A DNA stretch of 64,000 nucleotides from Timema cristinae. Its lineage: Eukaryota; Arthropoda; Insecta; Phasmatodea; Timematidae. The notes below the pieces were generated by a model. It saw nothing but the letters and a program-made list of their open reading frames with translations. It searched no databases and had not been told where the DNA came from. Where the stretch lies: positions 36,742,884 to 36,806,883 of the forward strand of contig JBCFYV010000100.1 of assembly GCA_039000515.1 (NCBI GenBank), written 5' to 3'. How positions within the stretch are numbered: the stretch's first letter is position 1; each line of letters opens with the position of its first letter. Below are positions 22,895 through 33,701 of the stretch, piece after piece. Both the position numbers and the translations under genes were made by a program.

Positions 22895-23060
22895 TTAATA
22901 TACTCATACATGAAGTCATGTTATCTGCAGTTGTTACTTTTGATTAATATTGTCAATACCTATAAAATAACACTAATAATAAGAGTAAAATGTTATCAAC
23001 GTTGGCCACAAAGAAATATGTTTGAATTTTCTAAAATGTTCTTCCAAACAAAATAAGTTC
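22895..23060 (+). repeat. Repeat R2, copy 2
   Basis: ATCTGCAGTTGTTACTTTTG, then GTCAATACCTATAAAATAAC at 22,950-22,969, then GAAATATGTTTGAATTTTC and TGTTCTTCCAAACAAAAT. The best-preserved copy with that at 54.4 kb. Confidence 0.7.
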
Positions 23061-23110
23061 ATAGACATAACAGTTAATAAGTGCAAAAAACCGGTTAATA
23101 ATATTTTATA

Positions 23111-23340
23111 AACCCGCATCGGTGGTCAAATGGTTTAACGTATCAATCTCGTGTTAGATTGGATTTCCAATGACTAGGAGATCTGGGTTAGAATCCCATT
23201 CAAGTGTACTGAAGGTTGTTTTTTCTAATTGGTTTGCCACTTTCCCTCCACGAAAATATTGGTATATCTCCTCTAAAATTATACCTACCTAATCCATGTC
23301 CCACTAACGTAATTAGTATCGACTATAAGCCAAATTATTA
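23111..23340 (+). mobile_element. SINE-C copy
   Basis: CCCGCATCGGTGGTCAAATGG (head), GGGTTAGAATCCCATT (B box), TTTTCTAATTGGTTTGCCAC and CTAACGTAATTAGTA. The last tail block is degraded. Confidence 0.75.
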
Positions 23341-23766
23341 GTTTGACGAAGTGATTAATAAAAATTAAACCCTCATTTGTCTGCAACCCGTTTTGTTGTA
23401 CGTAGAGCCGAGTGATACTTGATTTCCTAGATGAAAGTTTTTGTTACGAACTTGGTCGTCTTTATCCCGTTTCACTTTAGAATTACAAATATTTCTTACT
23501 GCTCCCTACCTTTTATAAGAAGACTATTCATCCATGGGCATCTGCAACCCGCTTTACTGTGTCGTTATAAATATTTCTAAGTGCTCCTTTGATTCTGAAT
23601 TAAAATTCTATGTACTTAATTGACAAAAACCAGCTTAATTTGAAGATTTATTATCGGATAATTTTTCCCCATAATTTCTGGAATAAACTTTCCCCCGTTC
23701 AAATTTAACATTCTTCAAACAAATCCATGTTTAAAAAGTAAAATATTTTTTCAATAAACCTATTTT
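23341..23766. other. Unassigned stretch
   Basis: Contains a loose internal duplication (ATCTGCAACCCG near 23,378 and 23,540) but no recognised element. Confidence 0.25.
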
Positions 23767-24010
23767 TAGCACCGCGTCTTACTACCCGTTCAGGTTATAC
23801 GTATATGCACTAATTGCGATAATGGTCTTCGGGATTATGAAAGTGATAGTTAGAGGAAATGTATCAGCATTTGCGTGGAAAAAAGAGTGGAAAATTATTT
23901 TGGAAACCCAACCTCAGTATACCCAACGTATATTCGAACCACGATCCCCACCGTCATCGGCGGTTTAGCCTACTGCGAGATTAGCGCCTTAGACCATACG
24001 GCTCCTGAAG
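23767..24010 (-). mobile_element. SINE-C copy, nearly full length
   Basis: Intact shared tail CACCGCGTCTTACTACCCG, body, B-box complement TTCGAACCACGATC and head CTTAGACCATACGGC. A good SINE-C reference. Confidence 0.85.
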
Positions 24011-24246
24011 GGGGATAGAAGTTTAAATTTAGTTTTGCGTTTATTCATTAATAAAGGGTGAATATAGTTTGGTAAAATAAGATATATGTTTAAAGCTTTA
24101 TTATATATTATAGAAAATGCTCTCATAGCCCTATATAGCTGTGTCGTTACAGGTGTAACCTTGTTAAGATGCTCACAATATCTATGATATTTAATGCCTT
24201 ATTAAATATCATAAAGTCATTAAATTTCATGGCTTCTTTTACTGAA

Positions 24247-24498
24247 TACCCATTTCGATGGCCGCGTGGTATAAGGCTCTTCTCTTGCAGTAGGCTAGAC
24301 TTGTCAATAACAGGGAGATATAGGTTCGAATCTTGGTTGAGTGTACTTTGGGTTGTTTTTCCAAAAATGATTTTCCACTCTTTCCTTCACGCAAATGTGA
24401 GTACACTTTATATAAATATAACCTTCATAACTCCTAAAACCATTAGTATAATTACATAAGTGTTATAACCCGAACAATTACCAAGACGTGGTGCTAAT
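24247..24498 (+). mobile_element. SINE-C copy, nearly full length
   Basis: A box TGGCCGCGTGG, B box GGTTCGAATCT, body with CCACTCTTTCCTTCACGC, tail AACCCGAAC then AAGACGTGGTGCTAA. Head-to-B-box spacing shows the long variable arm. Confidence 0.85.
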
Positions 24499-24704
24499 AT
24501 ATTATTTAATTCAGTGACTTGTTTAGTTGTAGTTCATTTAATTCTATCAGTGTATTTGTTGTTTTATTTTAGTAATCAAAACCTTGAACATTCCGTTTGC
24601 GTTTTCAATCTTGTATGATAAGCAGCGTACTCCAATATTCTTAAAAGAACTAATTGTTCAAACAGTGACGTGTGGACGTCCCTCGCCAGCCCCTCGTTAC
24701 AGTA

Positions 24705-24915
24705 TATATGAGTCACTCTAATGGGGTAGGGATGAGGAAGGAAGCAGTTTAGAGTTAATCCGCCCGCATTTGTGTGGAAGGAGAGTGGGAAACCATTAAG
24801 GGAAAAACACCCTCAATAGATTGTATTGGTATTTGAACCCGATCTTCCCATCTTCAGCAGGTCAGACTACCACGAAAGTGGCTGACGCCTAAGATCATTT
24901 GGCCAATGAATCTGG
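24705..24915 (-). mobile_element. SINE-C copy
   Basis: TCTAATGGGGTAGGGATGAGG, GCATTTGTGTGGAAGG, TTTGAACCCGATCTTCCC and the head. The tail block is missing. Confidence 0.75.
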
Positions 24916-25049
24916 CGACGTGCCAATATAACAACCCACTACCCATTTCTAAAGTAATCAATAGTATTGAGATAGTAGTCCAAACATTATAGACAAATAT
25001 TCTATTTTAGGCACTACATATTCTTTTGGACTAGTAATCAGCTATCTGC

Positions 25050-25258
25050 ATCGGTGTGCACGCATAATGAATGTAAGACTAATCTAGTTTGCTGATGTCT
25101 GAGAGGTCAGAGTTCGCAACCCGACAGGGTGTTCTCGGAGTGATTTGATTTACAAGCAAATACTGGTTATATTGCTCTGAATTTTATCTTCCTAATCCTT
25201 ATTTCACTAGCATAATAATAATGTGCTTATTCAGACGCTTAGTAATACATGGTGCATT
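25050..25258 (+). mobile_element. SINE-C remnant
   Basis: TCGGTGTGCACGCATAATG (head), CAGAGTTCGCAACCC (B-box position), TCTTCCTAATCCTTATTTC and the terminal TAGTAATACATGGTGC. Strongly eroded. Confidence 0.55.
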
Positions 25259-25329
25259 AAATAAATTAGTCATCCCGCTTAACCATTTACAGTCCAGTTT
25301 TTATTGGAGGTGCCATTTAGAAATCCTTT

Positions 25330-25490
25330 TTTTCTTACACCCATAATTAATAACATTTTAATATATTGTTAATTTTATTTTATAGGTATTAATATACTAT
25401 CTTTATCAATCTCTCTCCGTCTATATCTATCAAAAGTCACAACTGCAGATAAGATTACTTGACGTATGAATGCGTGAAAGTAAATCTAGT
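25330..25490 (-). repeat. Repeat R2, copy 3
   Basis: The reverse complement contains ATCTGCAGTTGTGACTTTTG, then TTAATACCTATAAAATAAAA at about 25,371-25,392. The only copy in the opposite orientation. Confidence 0.6.
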
Positions 25491-25890
25491 AGCTTTTCAG
25501 TCGTCAGATAAGATCCTTCCTATGGAAATTAGAGTAACCTATAGCTGTGATGACTAAGGATGAATCACACTGAAATAAGTTAAAAATAATAATTAAAATA
25601 AGCTTTCATAGGAACATACAGATTAAGTTACGTCTGATGTGCAGACGTTGTTTGGAACCTAACATTTCATTGGAATGAATACATAATTCTCTTGTCACCA
25701 TTATCTACAGTTCCATTAAAAGTTATTCAATTATCTCCGCCGTGGACAGATAGAGGGGTATGGGTAGAGCGGGCAAGGGAAAGAAGGGAAGGTAATGTTG
25801 CTGTTACCCGTCATGCACTTTCCCTCTCTCTGGAGTAAAGAGATGGGTTTAGACTTAGTTTTTTTTTTGTCACGACGTTTGTTTGAGGGC
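25491..25890. other. Unassigned stretch
   Basis: GGGAAAGAAGGGAAGG purine-rich run at about 25,776-25,792. No gene or repeat family recognised. Confidence 0.25.
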
Positions 25891-26289
25891 TATAGATCCG
25901 CTTCCACCTTGGTGAATCGAATTGAAGCGTGGTGGCCAGCACCACTCACACCTAGGCGAGTCTAATTGAAGCGTGGTGGCCAGCACCACTCACACCTAGG
26001 CGAGTCGAATTGAAGCGTGGTGGCCAGCACCACTCACACCTAGGCGAGTCTAATTGAAGCGTGGTGGCCAGCACCACTCACACCTAGGCGAGTCTAATTG
26101 AAGCGTGGTGGCCAGCACCACTCACACCTAGGCGAGTCTAATTGAAGCGTGGTGGCCAGCATCACTCACACCTAGGCGAGTCTAATTGAAGCGTGGTGGC
26201 CAGCATCACTCACACCTAGGCGAGTCTAATTGAAGCGTGGTGGCCAGCATCACTCACACCTAGGCGAGTCTAATTGAAGCGTGGTTGTA
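25891..26289 (+). repeat. 44-bp satellite, left block (8 copies)
   Basis: Units of GAATTGAAGCGTGGTGGCCA, GCACCACTCACACC and TAGGCGAGTC repeat with an exact 44-bp step; CCTAGGCGAG falls at 25,951 and every 44 bp to 26,259. Each unit can form a GTGGT/ACCAC hairpin and has a CCTAGG palindrome. This block is very homogeneous: seven of eight units carry TCTAATTG in place of TCGAATTG. It stops inside a unit at GCGTGGT. Confidence 0.97.
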
Positions 26290-28130
26290 ACGTTTCCCGT
26301 CCCATGGATCTCTCCTCCGATAATTAACCTGGCCCGCTAATTAAATTAGTTGTTTATTGTGGAAGCATGCCCACAGTAATCGGACACGTCCGGGGTGCGT
26401 GGACATTAATGGTGCCTACTTACGCCACGTGGCGCTACAGTACATCCGACAGCGCTATGAACTATCCGTGGCTTACAAGCGAACTTGAGCGGTGAACTGT
26501 GGTTGAGTTATATGAGAAGAGTTTGTCAGTTTTCCGCGGTACGGACTCGGATGTGTACGTGTGTTGAACTTGATCGCCTGGGTGTGAAGACCCTCTGTCT
26601 CCGTTGGGAGGATTTGGGGAACGAAGTTTTGTGGCAGGGGTAAGGTAGATCCATTCGTATTAATTAATCCTTAGCTTATGTACATCTATTTCAACTAGTT
26701 AGATTGACCACTTATGATTTTGGTCTAATTGCACTACTGGTATGATAAATACATAATGAGTCAGAACATTTTATGTACATGTTGTATGCAGTGAGGGACT
26801 ATAGTTATGGAAATAATATATTTGTTATATACTTAAGCTTGTTATTAGTGTACTCATGTCACCAGACAGACAGTTTTGGAGCAGTAACTTAGAATGTTGA
26901 GTCCTATAATGTTGGGGTCTTAGAATGTTAGTGGTATTTATAACTTCTGAAGTTACGGTTAAATTGTTTTGATATTTGTAATGAGGGGTTATATTTTTGG
27001 TTGGATCCATTCAACATATTTATGGGGTTTGTAGGGTCTGGGTTCGACATCTGAGGATGGGAGTTTAGTTTCTGGACTGTGTATGGTCAACCACTGACCA
27101 CATCAGCGGTACTCCTTCACTGGTTGCATACCCGGGGCTAGTGACTCGAGGCACTCACGAGTGGCCGACCAACTGGACACCCCTGAAGTTCCACGTGAAG
27201 TGTATGGTTACGCGCAGGACTCGCATAGACCGCTAAGTGCTATATTTGTGTTGTTTTTTTTTCTCTCGCAAAGACGATGGTATTTGAATATGGACTTTAG
27301 ATGGCACTATTTTAGAAAGTGACTGTTGTGCCTATTGTAGAGTAGCGTTAGGTTTAGATGTGCACATTGATTAATTTTTTTTTCAGTGGCCACTCGCAGC
27401 TCCCAATGTTTATATTTTCTGAAGTATGTGTCAAGTCAATAAATTGTTTTCCGTGATAAATTTGTTAAGTAGTTTACTATTTATTTTTAAACTAACCTAT
27501 TAATGTTTAGACTTATATTTTCACTATTTAAATAATTATATGCTTCACACATTCCATTCATGCTTATAACTTGAATATATTGTCTAATGAAATTAAGATT
27601 AAGGCTTAACCAAACATTTAATTGGAAATATTTTAACCAAAATAATGTGTGAATTTAACATTGAGATAAGGAATAATTTTGTATATGGTCTGATTTTTTT
27701 GTGTAAGCCCTTCTGGCTTATTGAACAATATTTGTTTTGTTAACTATTATAGTGACCCTAGGTACCCATTTTCCGGGGTTTGGATAGCTCTCATCTATAT
27801 TAGGAATTATCAGGTATGGCAGATGTGATCATGGTAAACCCATGAAGGCCTATGGGTTTAATGGGGAGCCTCGTTGTCTTCCAAGCAGTTTATCCCTGAC
27901 CGAGAGGTCCCTTATTTGTCCGGGTCTACCTTACGAGGGGGGAGTGTTAATCTTCATATCTACATCTGGCGACTGAACGAATCTCCTCGTGAAGGTTCAG
28001 ACTCACTATCGCCAACGAGGTGGCGCCCAACAATAAACACTCTCTTGGGGTCGACCTTAAATTTAGGGGACCATTGCCAATAGCTCTATGACCACGCCCT
28101 TCTCCACTGATGCGACGCGGGATGTGACAT
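26286..28130 (+). mobile_element. LTR-like insertion in the satellite
   Basis: The sequence begins TGTAACG and ends TGTGACA, the TG...CA form of LTR elements. It is flanked by TGGT at 26,282-26,285 and 28,131-28,134. Removing it with one TGGT restores an unbroken satellite unit. A 4-bp duplication fits Ty3/gypsy integrases. No gag-pol frame is present, so this is a long solo LTR or a non-autonomous derivative. Purine run GAGGGGGGAG at 27,935-27,944, then TGTTA, looks like a polypurine tract. TGGCGACTG (27,967) and TGGCGCCCAAC (28,020) look like primer sites. Their order does not fit a simple solo LTR. Confidence 0.6.
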
Positions 28131-29312
28131 GGTGGCCAGCACCACTCCTACCTAGGCGAGTCGAATTGAAGCTTGGTGGCCAGCATCACTCACACCTAGG
28201 CGAGTCAAATTGAAGCGTGGTGGCCAGCACCACTCCCACCTAGGCGAGTCGAATTGAAGCGTGGCGGCCAGCACCACTCCTACCTAGGCGAGTCGAATTG
28301 AAGCGTGGTGGCCAGCACCACTCCTACCTAGGCGAGTTGAATTGAAGCGTGGTGGCCAGCATCACTCCCACCTAGGCGAGTCGAATTGAAGCGGGGTGGC
28401 CAGCACTACTCACACCTAGGCGAGTCGAATTGAAGCGTGGTGGCCAGCACCACTGCCACCTAGGCGAGTCGAACTGAAGCGTGGTGGCCAGCACCACTCC
28501 CACCTAGGCGAGTCGAATTGAAGCTTGGTGGCCAGCACTACTCCCACCTAGGCGAGTCGAATTGAAGCGTGGTGGCCAGCACCACTCCTACCTAGGCGAG
28601 TCGAATTGAAGCGTGGTGGCCAGCACCACTCCTACCTAGGCGAGTCGAATTGAAGCGTGGTGGCCAGCACCACTCCTACCTAGGCGAGTCGAATTGAAGC
28701 GTGGTGGCCAGCATCACTCACACCTAGGCGAGTCGTATTGAAGCGGGGTGGCCAGCACTACTCACACCTAGGCGAGTCGAATTGAAGCGTGGTGGCCAGC
28801 ACCACTACCACCTAGGCGAGTCGAATTGAAGCGTGGCGGCCAGCACCACTCCCACCTAGGCGAGTCGAATTGAAGCGGGGTGGCCAGCACTACTCACACC
28901 TAGGCGAGTCGAATTGAAGCGGGGTGGCGAGCACTACTCACACCTAGGCGAGTCGAATTGAAGCGTGGTGACCAGCACCACTCCCACCTAGGCGAGTCGA
29001 ATTGAAGCGTGGTGGCCAGCACCACTCCCACCTAGGCGAGTCGAATTGAAGCGGGGTGGCCAGCACTACTCACACCTAGGCGAGTCGAATTGAAGCGTGG
29101 TGGCCAGCACTACTCACACCTAGGCGAGTCGAATTGAAGCGGGGTGGCCAGCACTACTCACACCTAGGCGAGTCGAATTGAAGCTTGGTGACCAGCACCA
29201 CTCCCACCTAGGCGAGTCGAATTGAAGCGGGGTGGCCAGCACTACTCACACCTAGGCGAGTCGAATTGAAGCGTGGTGGCCAGCATCACTCCTACCTGGG
29301 CGAGTCGAATCC
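28127..29312 (+). repeat. 44-bp satellite, right block (27 copies)
   Basis: CCTAGGCGAG occurs at 28,151 and then exactly every 44 bp to a diverged CCTGGGCGAG at 29,295, so there are no indels in 27 units. Variation is in substitutions only: GCGTGG, GCTTGG or GCGGGG; CACC, CATC or CACT; CACACC, CCCACC or CCTACC. Higher-order alternation of variants is visible between about 28,730 and 29,270. Confidence 0.97.
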
Positions 29313-29522
29313 AGGCATGGTTTGAATATAAATAAGGACCCAAATATTTTGTATTTCTTACAAAATAATTATAACCACATGGCTTTGTAGATACAATGTA
29401 ACAAGATATAAATGCTAGTATATAAACTTTAAGATTCAAATGAATGTAAGTAAACTTGTGTGATATTATCTAATTTGTTAATAATTTCCTCCAGTGCATT
29501 TTCTATCCCGTTATCATTGCTA

Positions 29523-29778
29523 TAGTTCTTTCTATCACCGCGCATTGCCACCTGTTTGGGCTATAGGCCTATGCACTAATTACGCTAATGGTTTTAACTA
29601 CTAAATAGGTTATATTTTTAGGAAGTGTACCCACATTTGTGGGGAGGTAGAGTGTAAAACCAGTTTGGAAAGCCATCGTCAGTACACCAGACTGAGATTC
29701 GAACCTCAATCTTTCCGTCATCGACAATCTAGTCCACTGCTATAGTAACGCGTTAGACCACGTGGCCACCGAAGCGGG
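29523..29778 (-). mobile_element. SINE-C copy with TSD
   Basis: Full-length reverse copy (CACCGCGCATTGCCACCTG to GTGGCCACCGAAGCGGG). The TSD TCATTGCTA at 29,514-29,522 and 29,779-29,787 shows that even this older family used the same insertion mechanism. Confidence 0.9.
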
Positions 29779-29787
29779 TCATTGCTA

Positions 29788-30071
29788 CAATGTTTGTCAT
29801 TTTTATCGTAATTAAATACGTAGAGTAATTAGTTTCATTGCAACTTTACTTTACAAACAAAATTAACTTTTCACAGCCTCTCTCGGCGATAACATCCGCA
29901 TTGATCTGCCGAATGAGCTCGAACTTGCCCGGAATTAGCCGATCACACAAACTTCACCTGATGACATTATCGAATCGAAGAAAGTATTCTCCGCGTTAAA
30001 GTATCTTCGCTTCGATTCGATTCGCCAAGCTGTGAGCGGGCACACTTAGATATGCTGAAACAATACCTTTA
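29788..30071. other. Unassigned, GC-richer part
   Basis: Positions 29,880-30,045 are CpG-containing (CTTCGCTTCGATTCGATTCG) but match no family here. Confidence 0.25.
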
Positions 30072-30305
30072 TGAACCCGCTTCGGTAGCCTCATAGTTTA
30101 AGGCGTCACTCTCGCAATACACTAGACTGCTGATGATGGGGATTCGATCCTGGTCGGGTGCACTGAAGTCGGGATTTTCTTAAATGGTTTTCTGCACTTG
30201 GGTGCACTTATTTTAAATTCAAGCTTCCTTATCCCTAACATATTAAAGTATGTGGTACCTAAGCGTACTCCCGATTGATTAGTAAGACGTGGTGCTAAAA
30301 TAAAA
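30072..30305 (+). mobile_element. SINE-C copy
   Basis: CCCGCTTCGGTAGCCTCATAG (head), GGATTCGATCCTGG (B box), GATTTTCTTAAATGGTTTTC and tail TAGTAAGACGTGGTGCTAAA. The middle of the tail is altered. Confidence 0.85.
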
Positions 30306-30339
30306 TAATACTTTTCTGGCTGCCACGTTTAGATTCGAT

Positions 30340-30385
30340 TCTATTCTATTCGACTCGTCTAGGTGAGAGTGGATGACCGTCGTAA
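30340..30385 (-). repeat. Single inverted 44-bp satellite relic
   Basis: ATTCGACTCGTCTAGGTGAG followed by AGTGG is the reverse complement of most of one satellite unit, about 1 kb beyond the array and in opposite orientation. Confidence 0.5.
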
Positions 30386-31052
30386 CCACTCTAACCCCCC
30401 CTCCCCTCCCCTTCCTATCCCGTAAAGCCGGGGCCACATTTTAAACAGAACCTCGTATCATATACTTGACGCATTTCTTGAACACGGTAATTTGGGACCT
30501 CGTAACCTGAACGCAAAAATGAGTTCTATACGCGTATCAGATAGCTACAACTCGCTCCGAGTCTGTATTTCGCAGTCATATCAAAGGACGTTCTCCGAGC
30601 CAAACTCAAGTTTTCTTAGTGCAGTATGAATAGAGAAAATGGTTTCCTGAACACTTATGGCTTTCCTCATATATACAGTATGTAAGGAAGATTTGTACAA
30701 AGCCGGGTGGTTGGGTAAAACCGGGAAGTGTCATTTTCCCCTTGAATAGTGGTGACACCTAGCGGAAATTATGCCAAGTTATTGTCTAGCTTCAGACCGT
30801 TAGTGTTCATGTTTAAAGCGCTCCAGAAAATCTCTGTTATTTTCTTAAATAAATAAAGTAGTCTTTCGGTGTTTTTATTAAATTGTAATATACTATTTGT
30901 GCAAATCTTAACAGTTTTATTCAGCAATGAATCTATAAAAGTAAGTAATGATCCTATTAATGCGTTAGTTTAGAGTATATCCATACGCTTATTTAAAATA
31001 TTGTGGTCGCCAAATAGGAATGTATCGCCATTTTGTCTAGAATCTCACTGTA
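30386..31052. other. Unassigned stretch upstream of pogo element
   Basis: GTTGGGTAAAACCGGGAAGTG at 30,711-30,731 resembles the inner terminal repeat of the neighbouring pogo element and is an alternative left end for it. Confidence 0.3.
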
Positions 31053-31354
31053 GGGTAAAAGAGGATAGCAATGCGCGGGGTAAGACCAAGTACTACCCGG
31101 TTTTACCCCGTGAATAATTTGTATGTAGAGTTTACATTTTTATATTATTATCATTAAAATTACTTAAAAACATATTTGAATAGTATATTATAAGATAAAG
31201 CAAAATTGTATTTATTGATACATTTATTAATTTGTCATTGACCACAGTCTTAACACAAATATTTTGTAAAAGAATATAAAATAAAAATAGCAAACATTTA
31301 TGGTTAGCTATATTCCTTTCAACTTGTTTTTGTATATGTTTGTAAAAAAAAAAC

Positions 31355-33508
31355 GTGCCAAGATGCTACATTCGCACGTTCATTCGACATTTGTGGTTTG
31401 AAGACAGCATAAAGAATGCTGTAGAAGAAATTATTAGTGGTAAAATGGACTATTACGAAGCTGCGAAAGCATATAATATTCCTCAATCAGCCCTTGAAGA
31501 TAGTTAAGAAAGCTAGAGATGGAGACTGGGATGCTAGTAAACAAAAAGGTAATCAACATCAGAAAACTAAATAAAAAGATTAGGAACATTATTAAAAAAA
31601 AATTAAAATAAATATTAGTTTTTTAGCATCTATAGGCTGGAATTTAGTGAAATTTTTTAATAAATATTTATACATTTTTTTAGGTATGGGCCGACACAAA
31701 CCTCTTTATACCAAGGATCAAAAAAAAGAAATTGTAGAGCATATTTTACTCATGGAAAGCAGATTGTTTGGCTTGACTTTAACTAAACTTCGTGGCCATG
31801 CCTTTGACTTAGCAAAAGTCAATAAAATCTCTAACAGATTTAATAAAGTTGAAAAACTAGCTGGAAAACATTGGCTGTATTCGTTTTTAGGTAGACACTC
31901 TAAAACCAGATTAAGATCACCAGGACTCGCATCGATTGGACGTGCAATGGGTGTTAATAAGGTTACTGTAAAACAGTTTATTGGCTTGTTAACTACGCTA
32001 TAGTGAATGTGGAGAATGCCAGGCCTCCACCGTGGTTCGGATTCCACGTTAAACTGTAGGTCCTTCATTTCATCTCACATTCACCCTACCATTACACATT
32101 AGCGTAAGTGCGTATAACCCGAATGGGTAGTAAGACGCGGTGCTAATAATAATAATAATAATAACTACGCTATATGAAACATATCAGTTTAATGCAGATC
32201 GTATATACAATGTGGACGAGACAGGGATTACCACTGTACCCAAAAAGCCGTCTAAAGTCCTTAGTTTACGAGGAAAAAGGCAAGTAGGAGCACTGGTTTG
32301 AGCAGAAAGAGGGACATTAGTTACTGCTGAAACTTGCATGAGTGCCAGTGGTATTTCATGCTTACTATGTTTGTTTTTCCAAGACTAAAGAGCTAAACCA
32401 GAGCTCCTTGACGATGCCCCTCCGGGAAGCACAGCTGAATACCATCCAAGCGATTGGATGCAGAAGGAAATATTTCTGAAATGGTTTATTCGAATTAGCA
32501 AATTTATCTGAAAATAGACCGGTTCCCTGTTATTAGATGGCCATGCAACTCACACTAAGAACTTATAACTCATAGACATGGCTCGGGAAAACCACGTAAT
32601 TCTCTTATGTTTTCCTCCACACTCACCCATAGGATGCAACCGCTTGTTGTTTTACTTATGGCTCCTCTGAGCTCATTATTTAGAAGAAGCAAGAAAGCGG
32701 ATGCAAACACATCCAGGACGTGCTATTACCATCTATCAAGTTGGTAAACTCTATGGCACGGCTTATATGAAAGCTGCATCCATGGAATCCGCAGTAAAGG
32801 GATTCCTAAAAACAGGAATATTCCCACTTGACTCTAATGTTTTTCCTGGTTGGATGTACCAGCCAGTGGAAACGATGGACATACACGACAGTCTGGTGGT
32901 TAGTTGCGAAAGTTAGATCAACCTCCCAATCTACAGGTTTTGGCAGTGATGACGCGTCTAAGACTTCTGAAGAATCCATTTATTTACAAAACCATTGCGT
33001 CTCAGTTAATGATATCCCAGGAACTTCTGGTTTGGATAGACCTGTTTCCAACTGGTTCAAAAAATGAGTTGAATTGCAATTAAATAGACAAAATGACTGG
33101 AAGTAATTCTTATTTAGGGGCCTTCACTATTTCTCCAAAAAAATATCAGAAACATTCCTCAGGCGATGAGAAAACCAAAAGTGATAAATAAACGGTGGAG
33201 GAAAACTGTAGTTTTGACAGATTCACCGTACAAGAATGAGTTGTTATCAACCATTTCTAAAAAAGACAAATTCTTAAAGAGAAACATAACTCACGAGTTG
33301 ACAACAGATTAAAGGAGGAGGGGGGGAAATGTCAAAAAAGATTAAAACTAACAAAATAGTAAATCATTCAAATGATAAAGAAGACAATGATGATGCTCTA
33401 TGTCTTTATTGTGGATATCTTTTTTCAAATTCACGTTCTGACGAGGTTTGGGTGAAGTGCAATGCTTGTAAAAGTTGGGCACATGAAGAATATGCAGGCT
33501 TATTATAG
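31355..33508 (+). pseudogene. Pogo-like transposase pseudogene (CENP-B/DDE_1 type)
   Basis: Order of parts: a psq-type helix-turn-helix (31,400-31,500, residues EDSIKNAVEEIISGK then YEAAKAYNIPQSALED); a likely 135-bp intron (GT at 31,549, AG ending 31,683) joining in phase; a CENP-B-type DNA-binding domain (from GRHKPLYTKDQKKE at 31,689 through KLAGKHWLYSFLGRH); the DDE core with YNVDETGITTV (32,207-32,240) and LLLDGHATHTKNL (32,530-32,570); and a C-terminal PHD-like Cys/His finger (CLYCG ... CNACKSWAHE, 33,400-33,490). Breaks: GTG in place of the start ATG at 31,355; a frameshift near 31,501; a SINE-B at 32,003; several stops after 32,290; a shifted third-catalytic-residue region where PLD reads PLV; and Tyr for a Cys in the last finger ligand pair. 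Confidence 0.85.
32003..32162 (+). mobile_element. SINE-B, 5'-truncated, in transposase
   Basis: The tRNA-like head is missing. The copy starts at GTGAATGTGG, mid-body, and runs to the shared tail plus (AAT)n. The perfect 12-bp TSD AACTACGCTATA (31,991-32,002 and 32,163-32,174) proves it is a complete insertion event. Without it the transposase frame continues uninterrupted across the site, so it landed when the frame was intact there. Confidence 0.95.
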
Positions 33509-33701
33509 ATGAGCAGCACTGTAATATTTTTACATGCGGCATTTTCAACAGTATAGGCTACTGAATTGATCGCCGAAAAGGTTATTATTGTATCACAATT
33601 TTAATAAACTACTACTATATTATGGTTTTTATCACATTGAATTAATGGTCCTTGAATCATGTTCTGATCACAGTGATTTAACCGTAATTTAATTTCAATC
33701 T

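Noticed and set aside
21101..29312. CRISPR array, considered for the regularly spaced 44-45 bp units
   Set aside because: Units are contiguous with no unique spacers, and the window is clearly eukaryotic; these are minisatellites.
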